Assembly (NCBI GenBank): GCA_013331265.1
Contig: DUGS01000158.1
Coordinates: 1 to 21,770, forward strand
Direction of reading: 5' to 3'
Source of the DNA: Methanosarcina sp.
Lineage (GTDB): Archaea; Halobacteriota; Methanosarcinia; Methanosarcinales; Methanosarcinaceae
DNA: 21,770 bases
The position numbers and the translations under genes were made by a program. Positions 8,028 through 16,459 of the stretch are shown here, one piece after another (position 1 is the stretch's first letter; each line of letters begins with the position of its first letter). The notes under the pieces were generated by a model. The model was not told where the DNA came from. It worked only from the letters and a program-made list of their open reading frames with translations, and made no database searches.

Positions 8028-8309
8028 TCATAATCGCTGGCACTCACGCCAGAAAGCCCTGAGTTTCCCACTTACCTGCCCGCAATAGGTATCCTGAGAC
8101 CTTTCCTTGATCTCAATTACCATGTTTGCCTCTCCATCCCAGTTAAAGTGGGCAACTATACCGTTGCCTTCAAGCACCCCGAAGTTTCCAGGTGAAGTTT
8201 CGATCCCGTAGGCCTGGAGTTTTTTCTTCATGCAGGAAAAAACCTCCGGAGTCACATTTCTAAATTTGATGCCCTGACAGCCTTCAGTATCAAGTTTTCT
8301 CTCGCCCAT
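8028..8309 (-). CDS. Small four-cysteine protein, paralogue B
   Basis: A 93-residue protein of unrecognised family, clearly paralogous to the gene upstream of it. Shared blocks are IK-RNV-PEVF-CMKKKLQ, PGN-G-L-G-GIVA-F-WDG and a C-terminal F-R-C. Four cysteines line up between the two copies (near the N-terminus, in FSCMKKKLQ, in TYCGQV and in RECQ), which hints at a metal site or disulfides. ATG at 8309 is chosen because it gives a start like the paralogue, and a GGAG lies about 12 bases upstream of it. The frame stays open upstream to 8450, but that part lies inside the neighbouring gene. The gap to the upstream paralogue is 26 bases, so the two are probably one transcript. No signal peptide or membrane segment is seen. 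Function unknown. Confidence 0.7.
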   Translation of the reverse strand: MGERKLDTEGCQGIKFRNVTPEVFSCMKKKLQAYGIETSPGNFGVLEGNGIVAHFNWDGEANMVIEIKERSQDTYCGQVSGKLRAFWRECQRL

Positions 8310-8335
8310 ACTTATATCAGGCTCCAGGATTTCCT

Positions 8336-8593
8336 TTAAGAACCGTGGCACTGTCTTACGAATTGTTTTATTTTCATGGCCGCGACTTCGCAGCTGACAA
8401 TAAACGGTTTTTCCGTGATTGTAATCGTAAGATTGGACTGTCCATCCCACTCGAAATCTGCTACAATTCCTGATCCCGAAAGTTCTCCTTTGTTTCCAGG
8501 CGGGACATTAATTCCTGCTCCCTGAAGCTTTTTCTTCATGCAATTAAATACCTCAGGTGGAACATTACGTAACTTTATCGGTTTACAACTCAT
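8336..8593 (-). CDS. Small four-cysteine protein, paralogue A
   Basis: An 85-residue protein, first gene of a tandem pair. It starts at the ATG at 8593 (MSCKPIKLRNV), which has a strong GGGAGG ribosome binding site about eight bases upstream; the longer frame to 8620 would include that site and is rejected. The sequence has RNVPPEVFNCMKKKLQ, then PPGNKGELSGSGIVADFEWDG, a beta-rich TITITEKPFIVSC and a helical C-terminus ending RQCHGS. The four cysteines match those of paralogue B. The compact alpha-beta pattern suggests a small cytoplasmic domain. I do not recognise the family with certainty. A TATA-like box on the minus strand lies around 8622-8631, and another possible one near 8680. Confidence 0.75.
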   Translation of the reverse strand: MSCKPIKLRNVPPEVFNCMKKKLQGAGINVPPGNKGELSGSGIVADFEWDGQSNLTITITEKPFIVSCEVAAMKIKQFVRQCHGS

Positions 8594-8866
8594 GGTTCTG
8601 TCCTCCCAACCTATTTCCAAAGCTTATATTTGATTGTAGAATTCAGTAGACAAGAGTCGTTTTCTGGAGATAAAAATTATACTGCTGGTAGAAAGCAGAG
8701 AGCTTACTATTATCCAATCTGATATCCAATCTGATATCCAATCTGATATTCAATCTGAAAGGATAAAGTTAATTCAAAAAGATAGAAAAATGATTTGAGC
8801 CGGATAAAACCGGCCCTATTAAAGGCCAACTGAGAAACAAACAGCTAGACTCAGAAGTACCTGAAC
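8594..8866. other. Intergenic region with 12-bp tandem repeats
   Basis: Between the stop of the Fe-S gene and the start of the small-protein pair, both on the minus strand. It holds the promoter and ribosome binding site of the pair and a four-copy 12-bp tandem repeat at 8712-8758. No ORF worth reporting. Confidence 0.6.
8712..8758. repeat. 12-bp tandem repeat, four copies
   Basis: The unit ATCCAATCTGAT repeats at 8712, 8724 and 8736, with a fourth, slightly diverged copy at 8748-8758. Junctions create the palindrome GATATC. It is non-coding. It could be a slippage product or a set of binding sites upstream of the small-protein pair. Confidence 0.8.
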
Positions 8867-10033
8867 TTATTCCATCGCCATTACCACGAGTTCTACAATA
8901 TCGATAATCTCGATATCTCCGCCTGCATCTCTAAGGTTCCTCACGCAGAGAGGGCAGGAGGTGACGAGGTAGTCCACGCCTTCTGGCACGTCTTCAATAC
9001 GCTTTTTTGCGAGCTCAAGGGAGATGTCTGGATATCCAATCCTTACTCCGCCCCCACCGCCGCAGCAGCGGGAGTTTTCTTTGATGTTTTTCATCTCCTT
9101 GAGGGTACAGATAGCCTGAATAACTTTTCTCGGGGCGTCATAGACCTTGTTGTGCCTGCCCAGGTGGCAGGGGTCGTGGTAGGCGACTGTAAGGTCAAGG
9201 CGCTTCAGGTTCAGCTCTTCCAGGTGTTCGGCAAGGAACTCTGGGAGGCTGATAACTCTGAGTTCTTCGGGATAATTGTTTTTTAGAGTCGTGTAACAGC
9301 CGGCACAGCCAGTAATGATGGTATGAGCTCCCACTTTCCGGATCTGCTCAAGGTTGTGTTCCATGATCTTTGCCGCATCTTCCCTGAAACCCGTACGGAG
9401 AAGGGGAGAAGCACAGCACTGCTCATCCGGCAGGAGGGTAACTCCGAATTGCTGCAAGACCTCAAAGGTCTTTTTTGCAAATTCAGGATAGCGGTAGGAA
9501 TCGAAACATCCCACAAAGTAGACATAATCAGCCTTCTCCGGGAGTTTTGAACGTTCATTATCAGAAAGCCAGTGAAGACGGCTTTTTGTTTCCCCAAAAG
9601 AATTGCCGCTGGTCGTAACTGCAGTTTTCAACTTTTCCTGGGCTTCGGTTATTACGCCGCACTTTACCAGCTGGGCACGGGCAGCTTCCACTACTTCGGG
9701 AGGGTTTGCTCCGGCAGGGCATTTGGCAGCACAGATCCCGCAGGTCGTGCAGGAAGCCAGGCTTGGGAGGACATCTGCGGACGGCGGCCTTCCTTCGAGA
9801 AGGCTTTTTATGATAAGCATTCTTCCGCGCGTATTGGCGGATTCCCAGCCGACCACATCAAAGACAGGGCAGACTGAACGGCAGGTCCCGCACTGCACGC
9901 ATTTATAAACTGAACGGCGGTCAACTTCAAAGGGCAGCTCTTTGCCTTTTTTCTCGCAGGTTTCATTTCCTTTCAATTCCTCTGCCCTCCTGGTTTCTTT
10001 TTTTACTTCGTCCTTTTTTACTTCGTTTTTCAT
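8867..10033 (-). CDS. CCG-domain Fe-S oxidoreductase subunit (GlcF/HdrD-like)
   Basis: This is a 388-residue electron-transfer protein. Two 4Fe-4S ferredoxin motifs lie in the N-terminal part: C45, C48, C51, C55 (CVQCGTCRSVCP) and C95, C98, C101, C105 (CTTCGICAAKCP). Two cysteine-rich CCG domains follow: the first with CCASPLLRTG and GCAGCYTTL, the second with DPCHLGRH, CCGGGGGVRIG and TSCPLC. This layout is that of GlcF, GlpC and the HdrD subunit of heterodisulfide reductase. The N-terminal 35 residues are Lys/Glu-rich and probably unstructured. It starts 3 bases after the stop of the FAD dehydrogenase gene, so the two are surely co-transcribed and probably form a complex in which electrons pass from flavin to these clusters. 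The final acceptor is not evident. It is not HdrD itself, which is normally next to the membrane cytochrome gene hdrE. Confidence 0.85.
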   Translation of the reverse strand: MKNEVKKDEVKKETRRAEELKGNETCEKKGKELPFEVDRRSVYKCVQCGTCRSVCPVFDVVGWESANTRGRMLIIKSLLEGRPPSADVLPSLASCTTCGICAAKCPAGANPPEVVEAARAQLVKCGVITEAQEKLKTAVTTSGNSFGETKSRLHWLSDNERSKLPEKADYVYFVGCFDSYRYPEFAKKTFEVLQQFGVTLLPDEQCCASPLLRTGFREDAAKIMEHNLEQIRKVGAHTIITGCAGCYTTLKNNYPEELRVISLPEFLAEHLEELNLKRLDLTVAYHDPCHLGRHNKVYDAPRKVIQAICTLKEMKNIKENSRCCGGGGGVRIGYPDISLELAKKRIEDVPEGVDYLVTSCPLCVRNLRDAGGDIEIIDIVELVVMAME

Positions 10034-10036
10034 ATC

Positions 10037-11407
10037 TCACAGCCCCAGCTTGCCCGGGTTAAGGATCCCCTTCGGGTCAAGGGCTTTCTTGATTGCACGC
10101 ATTACTTCAATAGCAGGGCCCCACTGAACTTCCATATATTCAGCCCTTGCTGCACCAACGCCGTGTTCGGAACTGACAGTCCCACCAAGCTCGATTGCAG
10201 TCCTGTGGATAAGGTCTGCGGCACGGTAAAGGCGGTCCCATTCGTCTTTATTCAGGACGTCAATGAAAAGGGCAAGGTGAAGGTTTCCGTCTCCGATGTG
10301 CCCGTACTTCATGGCAGGCAGGTTGAATTTCTCGGAGATCTCCTGTGCTTTTCTGAGCAGTTCCGGGATTTTCTTTATGGGGACCCCGACGTCTTCTCCA
10401 ACATAAATCCTGCTTTTCGTGGGATCAAGGCGGGAAACGGCAGCTCCGACAAGCTTTCTGGCTGCCCAGATGTCTGCCATTTCCTTTACACTTTCAGCAA
10501 GCTTTATAGAGATGGCAAGGGGAGAACAGACCTCTATTATCTGCTCCGCAGCCTCACGTGCTGAGTTTTCAGTGCCGTCAACCTCGAAAAGGATAACATC
10601 GCCCTCAGAAGGAAGCACGAGTTTAGGGTCATAGCGTTTAAGCACCTGCAGGGATACCCGGTCAAGGATCTCGCAGGCTGATGGGGTGACCCCGCTTGAA
10701 AAAGTCTTTACAACCGCCTCCCCTGCAATCTCAGCACTTCTAAAAGAGGTGATTACAAGTTTTCGAGTCTTAGGGAGAGGAGCGATCTTCAGGATGGCTT
10801 TCGTGACAATTCCAAGAGTGCCTTCAGAACCTACGATAAGCTGGGTCAGGTCATAGCCTGCAGCAGATTTCAACATTTTTGAGCCTGTGTGGATAACAGT
10901 CCCGTCAGCAAGCACCACTTCCAGGTCGCGGACGTAGTTTCTGGTTGTGCCGTACTTGACGCAGCGCATCCCACTTGCATTATAAGCTATCATGCCCCCG
11001 AGAGTGCACATCGCAGAACTGCCCGGGTTAGGGGGGAAGAAAAAGCCGTATGATTTTAAGGCGTTATTAAGGGCGTCCTGGATTACTCCGGGTTCCACGA
11101 CTACCTGGATATTGTCAATATCGATTTCAAGAATGCGGTTCATTCCTGACATGTCCAGCACAATACCCCCACTGACAGGGACAGCTCCCCCGGCAAGTCC
11201 GGTGCCTGCTCCCCTTGCAGTCACAGGGATTTCGTTTTCATAGGCAAGCCTGACAATACGACTGACCTCGTCGGTACTTTTCGGGCGTACCACGAAATCA
11301 GGCATCCCTTTAACCTGGGACGCATCAGAAGAATAACAATAAAGTTCAGAAGGCGAGACCGAAAGCCGCTCGCCAACAATTTTTCGAAGTTCTTCAGTTA
11401 TATCCAT
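10037..11407 (-). CDS. FAD-linked 2-hydroxyacid dehydrogenase (GlcD / D-lactate dehydrogenase type)
   Basis: This protein oxidises a 2-hydroxyacid such as D-lactate or glycolate, using FAD. The PCMH-type FAD-binding domain shows PVTARGAGTGLAGGAVPVSGG with DMSGMNRIL, followed by PNPGSSAMCTLGGMIAYNASG and the GSEGTLGIVTKA segment. The C-terminal FAD-linked oxidase domain has KYGHIGDGNLHLALF and SSEHGVGAARAEYM, which contain the usual active-site histidines. The start is taken at the ATG at 11407 (MDITEELRKIV), which has a GAGGT six bases upstream, rather than the TTG at 11419. The 456-residue length is normal. It is the first gene of an operon with the CCG-domain Fe-S protein. The exact hydroxyacid cannot be told from sequence. 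Confidence 0.85.
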   Translation of the reverse strand: MDITEELRKIVGERLSVSPSELYCYSSDASQVKGMPDFVVRPKSTDEVSRIVRLAYENEIPVTARGAGTGLAGGAVPVSGGIVLDMSGMNRILEIDIDNIQVVVEPGVIQDALNNALKSYGFFFPPNPGSSAMCTLGGMIAYNASGMRCVKYGTTRNYVRDLEVVLADGTVIHTGSKMLKSAAGYDLTQLIVGSEGTLGIVTKAILKIAPLPKTRKLVITSFRSAEIAGEAVVKTFSSGVTPSACEILDRVSLQVLKRYDPKLVLPSEGDVILFEVDGTENSAREAAEQIIEVCSPLAISIKLAESVKEMADIWAARKLVGAAVSRLDPTKSRIYVGEDVGVPIKKIPELLRKAQEISEKFNLPAMKYGHIGDGNLHLALFIDVLNKDEWDRLYRAADLIHRTAIELGGTVSSEHGVGAARAEYMEVQWGPAIEVMRAIKKALDPKGILNPGKLGL

Positions 11408-11419
11408 TATAGACCTCAA

Positions 11420-11693
11420 ATGTGGAATTCAGATGTGAAAAATAGAAATTTCTGTCACGGTTGGGACAGAAATGAGAGATAATTTGCAGCAGATAATCAA
11501 TATTAATAATATATAAGAATATACCATCCTCGTTCCTTCTGAGACCCGTTCGAAATACAGAAAGAGCTTACAGCGTTTAAGGTCAAGTGAAGAGAAAGTA
11601 AAAGGAAAAGCAAGAAAAAGCGAGAAAAAAGAACTTTTTTAGAAAAAAATGCAGGGCAAACCTTTACATTCTGATAGACATAAGAGGACAAAC
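11420..11693. promoter_or_regulatory. Divergent promoter region between the dehydrogenase operon and arcS
   Basis: About 285 bases separate two divergent genes. ATATATAAG near 11509-11516 is a candidate TATA box for arcS, predicting a leader of about 150 nt. A purine-rich stretch occupies 11580-11648. No ORF or strong hairpin is evident. Confidence 0.35.
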
Positions 11694-13571
11694 ATGACAC
11701 AGTACTTCGAAATAGAAAATAGAGATGGAGCAGCACGTATAGGAAAACTCCTGCTCTCTCCCGAAATCCGCACTCCCTGTGCCCTGCATACGGCAGCACT
11801 CGGAAACCTGGAAAAACCGGGACCCATTGTTGATGCGGGCAGCCTCTGGACTGTTAACCGGGAAGAGCTTCAAGCGCGCATAAAAAAAATCCGCGAAAAA
11901 ACAGGAAAAGGAACTCTCATAATCCTTCCCCATCAGGCTTACCCGCCTGCCATTACAGCCGAATCGCTCGGAAAAGTAGAAACGTTTACTGCCACCAGTG
12001 ATGGAAATGAGGAAGATGAAGGCCCCACAGGTTCTCTAATCAGGACAGGAGGAGAGACGCAAAAAAGTGACCTTTACATAATTGAAGGGGCAGGAACCCT
12101 GGAAAACAACGCTCGCAGGTTTCTGGAAACCTTAATAGACCTCAAAAGCCGCATCCCTCCGGATACTGCCCTGTACGCTCCAAACCTGGCACTCCCAGAA
12201 AATGCAGCAATGCTCGCCTACATGGGAATCGATGTGATGGACGATACAAAGGCAGAGGTTGCTGCCTATTCTGATATATATCTCACGTCTGCTGGCAGTT
12301 TCTATCTTGATTCACTTACGGAGTTTCCCTGCAGATGCGGGGTCTGTGCCTCCACCACGCCCGCAGAGCTCAGGGCTCTCCCAAAAGCCGAAAGGTCAAA
12401 GCTTCTTTCAGCCCACAACAGGGACGCTCTCGATGTCGAACTCGCCCTTGTAAGGGAAAAGATCAGGGCAGGGACACTGAGGGAGTATGTGGAAGGACAG
12501 TGCAGGGTAAGGCCCTGGCTTACAGCTCTGCTGCGCCTTGGGGACTTTGAATACTCTTACCTCGAAGAAAGGGTCCCTGCTTTCCGGCAAAACCAGCTCC
12601 TTGCAGATACTTCAGAAGCCCTTTCAAGGATCGAAGTAGTCAGATTTGCACGCCGCATACAGGAAAGGTATATACCTCCGGACCTTGACATCCTTCTACT
12701 CCTTCCCTGTGCAGCCAGAAAACCCTATTCAACGTCCCAGTCCCACCAGAAGTTTATCCTTACCCTTGGCAAATACCGGAAGTTTGTCCATGAGGTAATC
12801 ATAACCTCACCCCTGGGAATAGTGCCCAGGGAACTGGAGCTGACCTATCCGGCAGCCCATTACGATACTGCAGTCACCGGCCACTGGGACGAAGAGGAAA
12901 AAACCTGGGTTTCAGGATGTCTTGAAGACTATCTATCAAAACACAGTTATAAGGCAATAGTTGCCCATGTTGATGGGGCTTACAGAGAAATCTGCGAAAG
13001 GGTAGCCGAAAAGTTGGGAATTGAAATAGTCTATACTGCCAGGGAAAGCCTCACGTCCTATGAATCTCTTTCGAACCTGAAAAATACCGTTGAATCTATC
13101 TGCACATCCGGGGATTTCAGCAGAAAAAGCCAGAATGCGGAAGAAGAGAAGAAAAATTTCGTAAAGGCGGTTGCAGGTTATCAGTTCGGAGAGTGTGCAG
13201 AGCATCTCTTTTCTGAAGAAGCCGGAAACCCTGTGGTAAAAGGACGTTTCCCTAAGTACCAGCTCTTTGCCGGAAAGAAACAGCTTGCAACGTTAATCCC
13301 GCAGTATGGGATGCTTGCCCTTTCTCCTGAAGGAGCTGAACTGGTACTAAAAAGTGGGAGATATGTGGTAAAGATTGATGAGTTTGTCCCACGCGGTTCC
13401 ATTCTTGCCCCAGGCGTTCTTGAGGCAGATACCGGAATAAGGCCTAATGATGAGGTAATAGTTCTCGGGAAAAAAGCGCTCTGTGTAGGAAGAGCTGCGA
13501 TGAGCGGGAGAGAAATGACAGAGTCAGGCAGAGGTGTTGCAGTAGATGTCAGGCATGTTAAAAAACTTTAA
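11694..13571 (+). CDS. arcS: Archaeosine synthase ArcS (TgtA2)
   Basis: ArcS modifies preQ0 at position 15 of archaeal tRNAs to archaeosine (G+), after TgtA has inserted preQ0. The decisive evidence is the ArcS signature PC-X3-KPY-X2-S-X2-H, seen as PCAARKPYSTSQSH at P338-H351. The N-terminal half resembles a tRNA-guanine transglycosylase barrel (ALHTAALGNLEKPGPIVDAG, later PCRCGVC). The C-terminal 75 residues, with GRYVVKIDEFVPRGSILAPGV and DEVIVLG, are a PUA RNA-binding domain. The start is placed at ATG 11694 (MTQYFEIENRDG), preceded by GAGG six bases upstream, instead of the ATG at 11649, which adds 15 unconserved-looking residues. The 625-residue length fits euryarchaeal ArcS. It is monocistronic or followed loosely by the GNAT gene. 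Confidence 0.9.
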   Translation: MTQYFEIENRDGAARIGKLLLSPEIRTPCALHTAALGNLEKPGPIVDAGSLWTVNREELQARIKKIREKTGKGTLIILPHQAYPPAITAESLGKVETFTATSDGNEEDEGPTGSLIRTGGETQKSDLYIIEGAGTLENNARRFLETLIDLKSRIPPDTALYAPNLALPENAAMLAYMGIDVMDDTKAEVAAYSDIYLTSAGSFYLDSLTEFPCRCGVCASTTPAELRALPKAERSKLLSAHNRDALDVELALVREKIRAGTLREYVEGQCRVRPWLTALLRLGDFEYSYLEERVPAFRQNQLLADTSEALSRIEVVRFARRIQERYIPPDLDILLLLPCAARKPYSTSQSHQKFILTLGKYRKFVHEVIITSPLGIVPRELELTYPAAHYDTAVTGHWDEEEKTWVSGCLEDYLSKHSYKAIVAHVDGAYREICERVAEKLGIEIVYTARESLTSYESLSNLKNTVESICTSGDFSRKSQNAEEEKKNFVKAVAGYQFGECAEHLFSEEAGNPVVKGRFPKYQLFAGKKQLATLIPQYGMLALSPEGAELVLKSGRYVVKIDEFVPRGSILAPGVLEADTGIRPNDEVIVLGKKALCVGRAAMSGREMTESGRGVAVDVRHVKKL

Positions 13572-13692
13572 TACAGATCTCCGAGAGAAACCTGTTTTTC
13601 CAAGAGAGCAGCTTTCCCTTCGAAGAAGTAATGAACTACCTCTCCTATGAGATAAAATGGTAGAAATATAGGTACAAATATATAATGATATT

Positions 13693-14223
13693 ATGATAAG
13701 GCGGTTCGCACCTGAGGATTTCCAGGAAATAGTCGAAGTTGAAGAAGAGGCTTTTTCGGAGCATAACTCCCTAGTGTATATGAATTTTTACGAAATGGTT
13801 GGGGACGGCTTCCTGGTTGCAGAACTGGATGGAAAAGTCGTAGGGTACATAGTAGGTTACCGTTCAGCAGAAAACGAAGGACATATATTCTCTGTCGGCG
13901 TTAAAAAAGAATACCAGAGAAGAGGAATAGGAACAGAGCTGATTCATGCCATATGCGATATCTTTGTCGCAAACGGGCTAAGATATGCAAGACTGGAAGT
14001 AAGAAACAGTAATACTAGTGCACAAAAATTATACAGATCTATAGGATTCGTGCCATGCTGGACTGAAAAAAAGTATTATTCTGATGGAGAAGACGGCATG
14101 GTTATGAAAATGCATCTGCACCCATACCGTCTACTGGTCTCAAAACAAAAATATCTCGAACCCGTATTCTCGGACAACGAATTCTTCACTACTATAAGGG
14201 GCCCTATCAGTTATTACCGATGA
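13693..14223 (+). CDS. GNAT-family N-acetyltransferase (RimI-like)
   Basis: This GNAT acetyltransferase is likely to act on protein N-termini or a small molecule using acetyl-CoA. The acetyl-CoA loop is VGVKKEYQRRGIGTELI (R-R-G-I-G-T, near residues 75-91), and NSNTSAQKLYRSIGFVPC is the classic RimI-like motif B (N-x-x-A-x-x-L-Y-x-x-x-G-F). The first 140 residues cover the domain; the last 35 or so (after MHLHPYRLL) are an extra tail. The ATG at 13693 has no clear ribosome binding site, and a TATA-like run sits only about 12 bases upstream, so an upstream promoter (or a leaderless transcript from a later start) should be considered. It overlaps the convergent UPF0058 gene by 17 bases at its 3' end. 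Confidence 0.85.
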   Translation: MIRRFAPEDFQEIVEVEEEAFSEHNSLVYMNFYEMVGDGFLVAELDGKVVGYIVGYRSAENEGHIFSVGVKKEYQRRGIGTELIHAICDIFVANGLRYARLEVRNSNTSAQKLYRSIGFVPCWTEKKYYSDGEDGMVMKMHLHPYRLLVSKQKYLEPVFSDNEFFTTIRGPISYYR

Positions 14224-14485
14224 GCTTAATGACGGAATTCATAGAATCTCTCATATGGGCAGACGCTTCCTCGAAAATAGGGTCATCCCGTGACATGAGA
14301 GTGGCAAGCTCGCCTCCTAAAATAAAAATCGCGCGCTTGTGATCCGCCTTGCTCCTGTGGATGTGGACTGGGCTTATTGATAAAGCTTTGTAGTCGTCGA
14401 ATTCGTGCGTTACACCGTGCCTCTCAAAGTACCTCTTCATTTGAGCCATATACGTGTGCAGTTGTATTAGTTCTTCCTTGTGCAT
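14207..14485 (-). CDS. UPF0058 family protein
   Basis: A 92-residue protein matching the archaeal UPF0058 family: it begins MHKEELIQLHTYMAQMKRYF and continues with ISPVHIHRSKADHKRAIFILG, the family's conserved His/Lys-rich core, ending in a helical tail. The biochemical function of the family is not known. The whole protein looks helical, with no membrane segment or signal peptide. Length is typical. The ATG at 14485 is the only sensible start. It converges on the GNAT gene with a 17-base overlap of coding ends, so antisense pairing of the two mRNA 3' ends is likely. Confidence 0.8.
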   Translation of the reverse strand: MHKEELIQLHTYMAQMKRYFERHGVTHEFDDYKALSISPVHIHRSKADHKRAIFILGGELATLMSRDDPIFEEASAHMRDSMNSVIKLIGNN

Positions 14486-14845
14486 AGCGAACAGACCTAC
14501 AATTTTACAAGATCAATTAAATATTATCTGGAACCGAATAAAAGAATTACCCGAGGAAATTTGATTCCGGTTCCATATTAATAAATTTTTCTATATATTG
14601 TATATGAAAAATCATGAAGGATTACAGATAAAAGTGTGAATTTTAGCAGCACAGTGTGAAATCATACCAAATCGTGGTGGTTTCACCGTAGATCTACATA
14701 AATGATACACATAAAATAAAAACAATGAGATAATATTCTAGCCAGGAATAATTATTCTATGATTTAAGCCCGAAAACATATGATTTTTCCTAAAGGAACA
14801 AAAAAGGAAGTAAAAAAGAATAAAAAAGGAAGTAGAAAAGCCTCT
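14486..14845. other. Intergenic region, no gene seen
   Basis: About 360 AT-rich bases between the divergent 5' end of the UPF0058 gene and the 3' end of dnaG. It contains TATA-like runs (about 14590-14605), a small GGTG/CACC hairpin near 14681-14692 and a purine-rich tract at 14798-14840 that reads as a T-rich terminator for dnaG on the minus strand. No convincing small ORF. Confidence 0.5.
14798..14840 (-). terminator. T-rich tract downstream of dnaG
   Basis: On the minus strand this stretch just after the dnaG stop is a run of T-rich blocks, with the 13-base unit AAAAAAGGAAGTA (plus-strand reading) occurring twice. Archaeal RNA polymerase stops at such T-rich tracts without needing a hairpin. 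Confidence 0.4.
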
Positions 14846-16408
14846 TTAGAGCATGCTGGAAGTCAAAACTTCCATATCTGCAGGAACTTTAGCGAGGTTT
14901 CCTATTTTAACTCCAACAAGATTTTTGATTGCGTTGCTCGAAGCGATATCAACAAGCCTCTGTGTGATTACACCATCAAAAACTACACTTTTTACATTGT
15001 CCCTGTAGTTCTTTAATCTGCTTGCAAGATCTCTAACTGCAATCTCCTCTATCACCTTATCTTCGGAGTCCAGAATCCTTGCCGTCAATGTACCTTTAAG
15101 AGCGTCAACGTGCTGTCTGAACCTTGCAGCTTCCGGAGAAATTGGAGCTGGAACCGGTCTAGCAGGAGCTGGGGAAACCCTTACCGCCTCTCCACCAGGG
15201 ACCTTCACAGCCTGAACTTTCTCAGCTACTGGCTTTCCTCGTGGAACTCTGGTAACTGGAACTGCCCTTGACATAACTACAGGCTTTACACCCGGTCTTA
15301 CCTCAACTTTTTCTGCCAAGGCAGGAGTTTTTTCAGCATGCCTTTCAGGGATTCTTTCTGTAACCTTTTCGAAAACTTTTTCCGGAGCTTTTTCAGGACC
15401 CTTTTCTATTTCTTCAGGGAACTCCTCTTCATGAATCTCTGCCTTCGGAGATACCCTGTGAACCTTCACACGTTTGTGCAGTTTCTTTTCAGCAATCCTG
15501 GGAACGATTTCCGGTGCTCTCATCTTTCTTTTGGAAACACGTTCCAGCCTGCAGGCACTGTCTTCAATTTCTTTTTCCTGAATCCCGTATTTCTCGATAA
15601 TCTGTTCCACTGGAACCTTGCGGCGGAGGGCTCTAATAATCTCTTTCTGAACCAGGTCTTCTACACATTTGCCATCTGGAGCACGGGCAACATAGTCGAT
15701 GTCTGCCACCTGGAGAAGTTCGCGTATAATAAGTTCTCCACCCCGGTCTCCATCCGTGAAAGCGGTTACTGTTTTCTTTTTAGTAAGTTCAGCAACCTCA
15801 GGCGGGATGTTAGTTCCACCCACGCAGATGGTGTTTTTTATACCGTAGCGAAGCAGGTTCAGGATGTCAGCCCTGCCTTCAAGAATAATGATAGCATCCG
15901 AATTAAGCACATTCGGCCCGCAGGGTATTCTTGACTTACCGTAATAAGTCAGTTCGTCAACTCTGACTGACTGCCTGACCTCATCAGCAAGTTCCTGAGA
16001 TTCGGGCACTGTCTCATCAAACATTTTCGTAAAGATGAGTTTTGCCCTTTCAATAATCTTCTTTCGCTTTACAGCTCTTACGTCTTCTACCTGGAAAACC
16101 TCGATTTTAGCACTGCAGGGACCTACCCTGTCAATTGTTTCCAGAGACGCCGCAAGAATGGATGTCTCTACCTTATCAAGACTGGAAGGAACGAAAATAT
16201 TTCCTTTGGTCTTTCCGCCTTTAGCGGTAACCATTACCTCGATCCTTCCGATCCTTCCGGTTTTCTGCAGATCGCGCAGATCAAGATCAGCTCCAAGAAG
16301 TCCTTCGGTCTGACCAAAAATTGCGCCTACAATATCAGGGCGCTCAATAACCCCATCAGCATTGATTTTAGAGTGAATAATATATTTTGTAGTATCCGTA
16401 TTTTGCAT
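14846..16408 (-). CDS. dnaG: Archaeal DnaG primase (Toprim domain)
   Basis: Archaeal DnaG is a bacterial-type primase homologue that makes RNA primers in some archaea and is also a structural, poly(A)-binding subunit of the exosome. The N-terminal archaeal DnaG domain (GVIERPDIVGAIFGQTEGLL) precedes a Toprim domain at about 171-255, with the catalytic glutamate E177 in ILEGRAD and the DGD acidic motif at 219-221 (FTDGDRGGELI). A long Glu/Lys/Pro/Val-rich linker (roughly residues 300-420) follows, with repeated EK-P units, then a C-terminal domain. Start ATG 16408 (MQNTDTTKYIIHSKINADG) has GGGAG eight bases upstream; the ATG at 16444 lacks one. The 520-residue length is normal. The gene stands alone, with a TATA-like ATAATAAATA around 16449-16459. 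Confidence 0.93.
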   Translation of the reverse strand: MQNTDTTKYIIHSKINADGVIERPDIVGAIFGQTEGLLGADLDLRDLQKTGRIGRIEVMVTAKGGKTKGNIFVPSSLDKVETSILAASLETIDRVGPCSAKIEVFQVEDVRAVKRKKIIERAKLIFTKMFDETVPESQELADEVRQSVRVDELTYYGKSRIPCGPNVLNSDAIIILEGRADILNLLRYGIKNTICVGGTNIPPEVAELTKKKTVTAFTDGDRGGELIIRELLQVADIDYVARAPDGKCVEDLVQKEIIRALRRKVPVEQIIEKYGIQEKEIEDSACRLERVSKRKMRAPEIVPRIAEKKLHKRVKVHRVSPKAEIHEEEFPEEIEKGPEKAPEKVFEKVTERIPERHAEKTPALAEKVEVRPGVKPVVMSRAVPVTRVPRGKPVAEKVQAVKVPGGEAVRVSPAPARPVPAPISPEAARFRQHVDALKGTLTARILDSEDKVIEEIAVRDLASRLKNYRDNVKSVVFDGVITQRLVDIASSNAIKNLVGVKIGNLAKVPADMEVLTSSML

Positions 16409-16448
16409 GTGAATTCTCCCAGAACTATTATAACGAATTATCATGAAG

Positions 16449-16459
16449 TATTTATTATG
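16449..16459 (-). promoter_or_regulatory. Candidate dnaG TATA box
   Basis: On the minus strand this reads ATAATAAATA. It predicts a transcript start near 16428 and a leader of about 20 nt that still includes the GGGAG ribosome binding site of dnaG. Confidence 0.4.

Noticed and set aside
8310..8450. Upstream extension of the second small protein
   Set aside because: It overlaps the coding end of the first paralogue in another frame and has no similarity to the paralogue's start; ATG 8309 fits better.
8712..8758. CRISPR-like repeats
   Set aside because: Units are 12 bp in direct contact without spacers, so a simple tandem repeat.
15338..15934. 198-codon plus-strand frame inside dnaG
   Set aside because: Antisense shadow; Phe/Leu-rich from the Glu/Lys-rich linker of DnaG.
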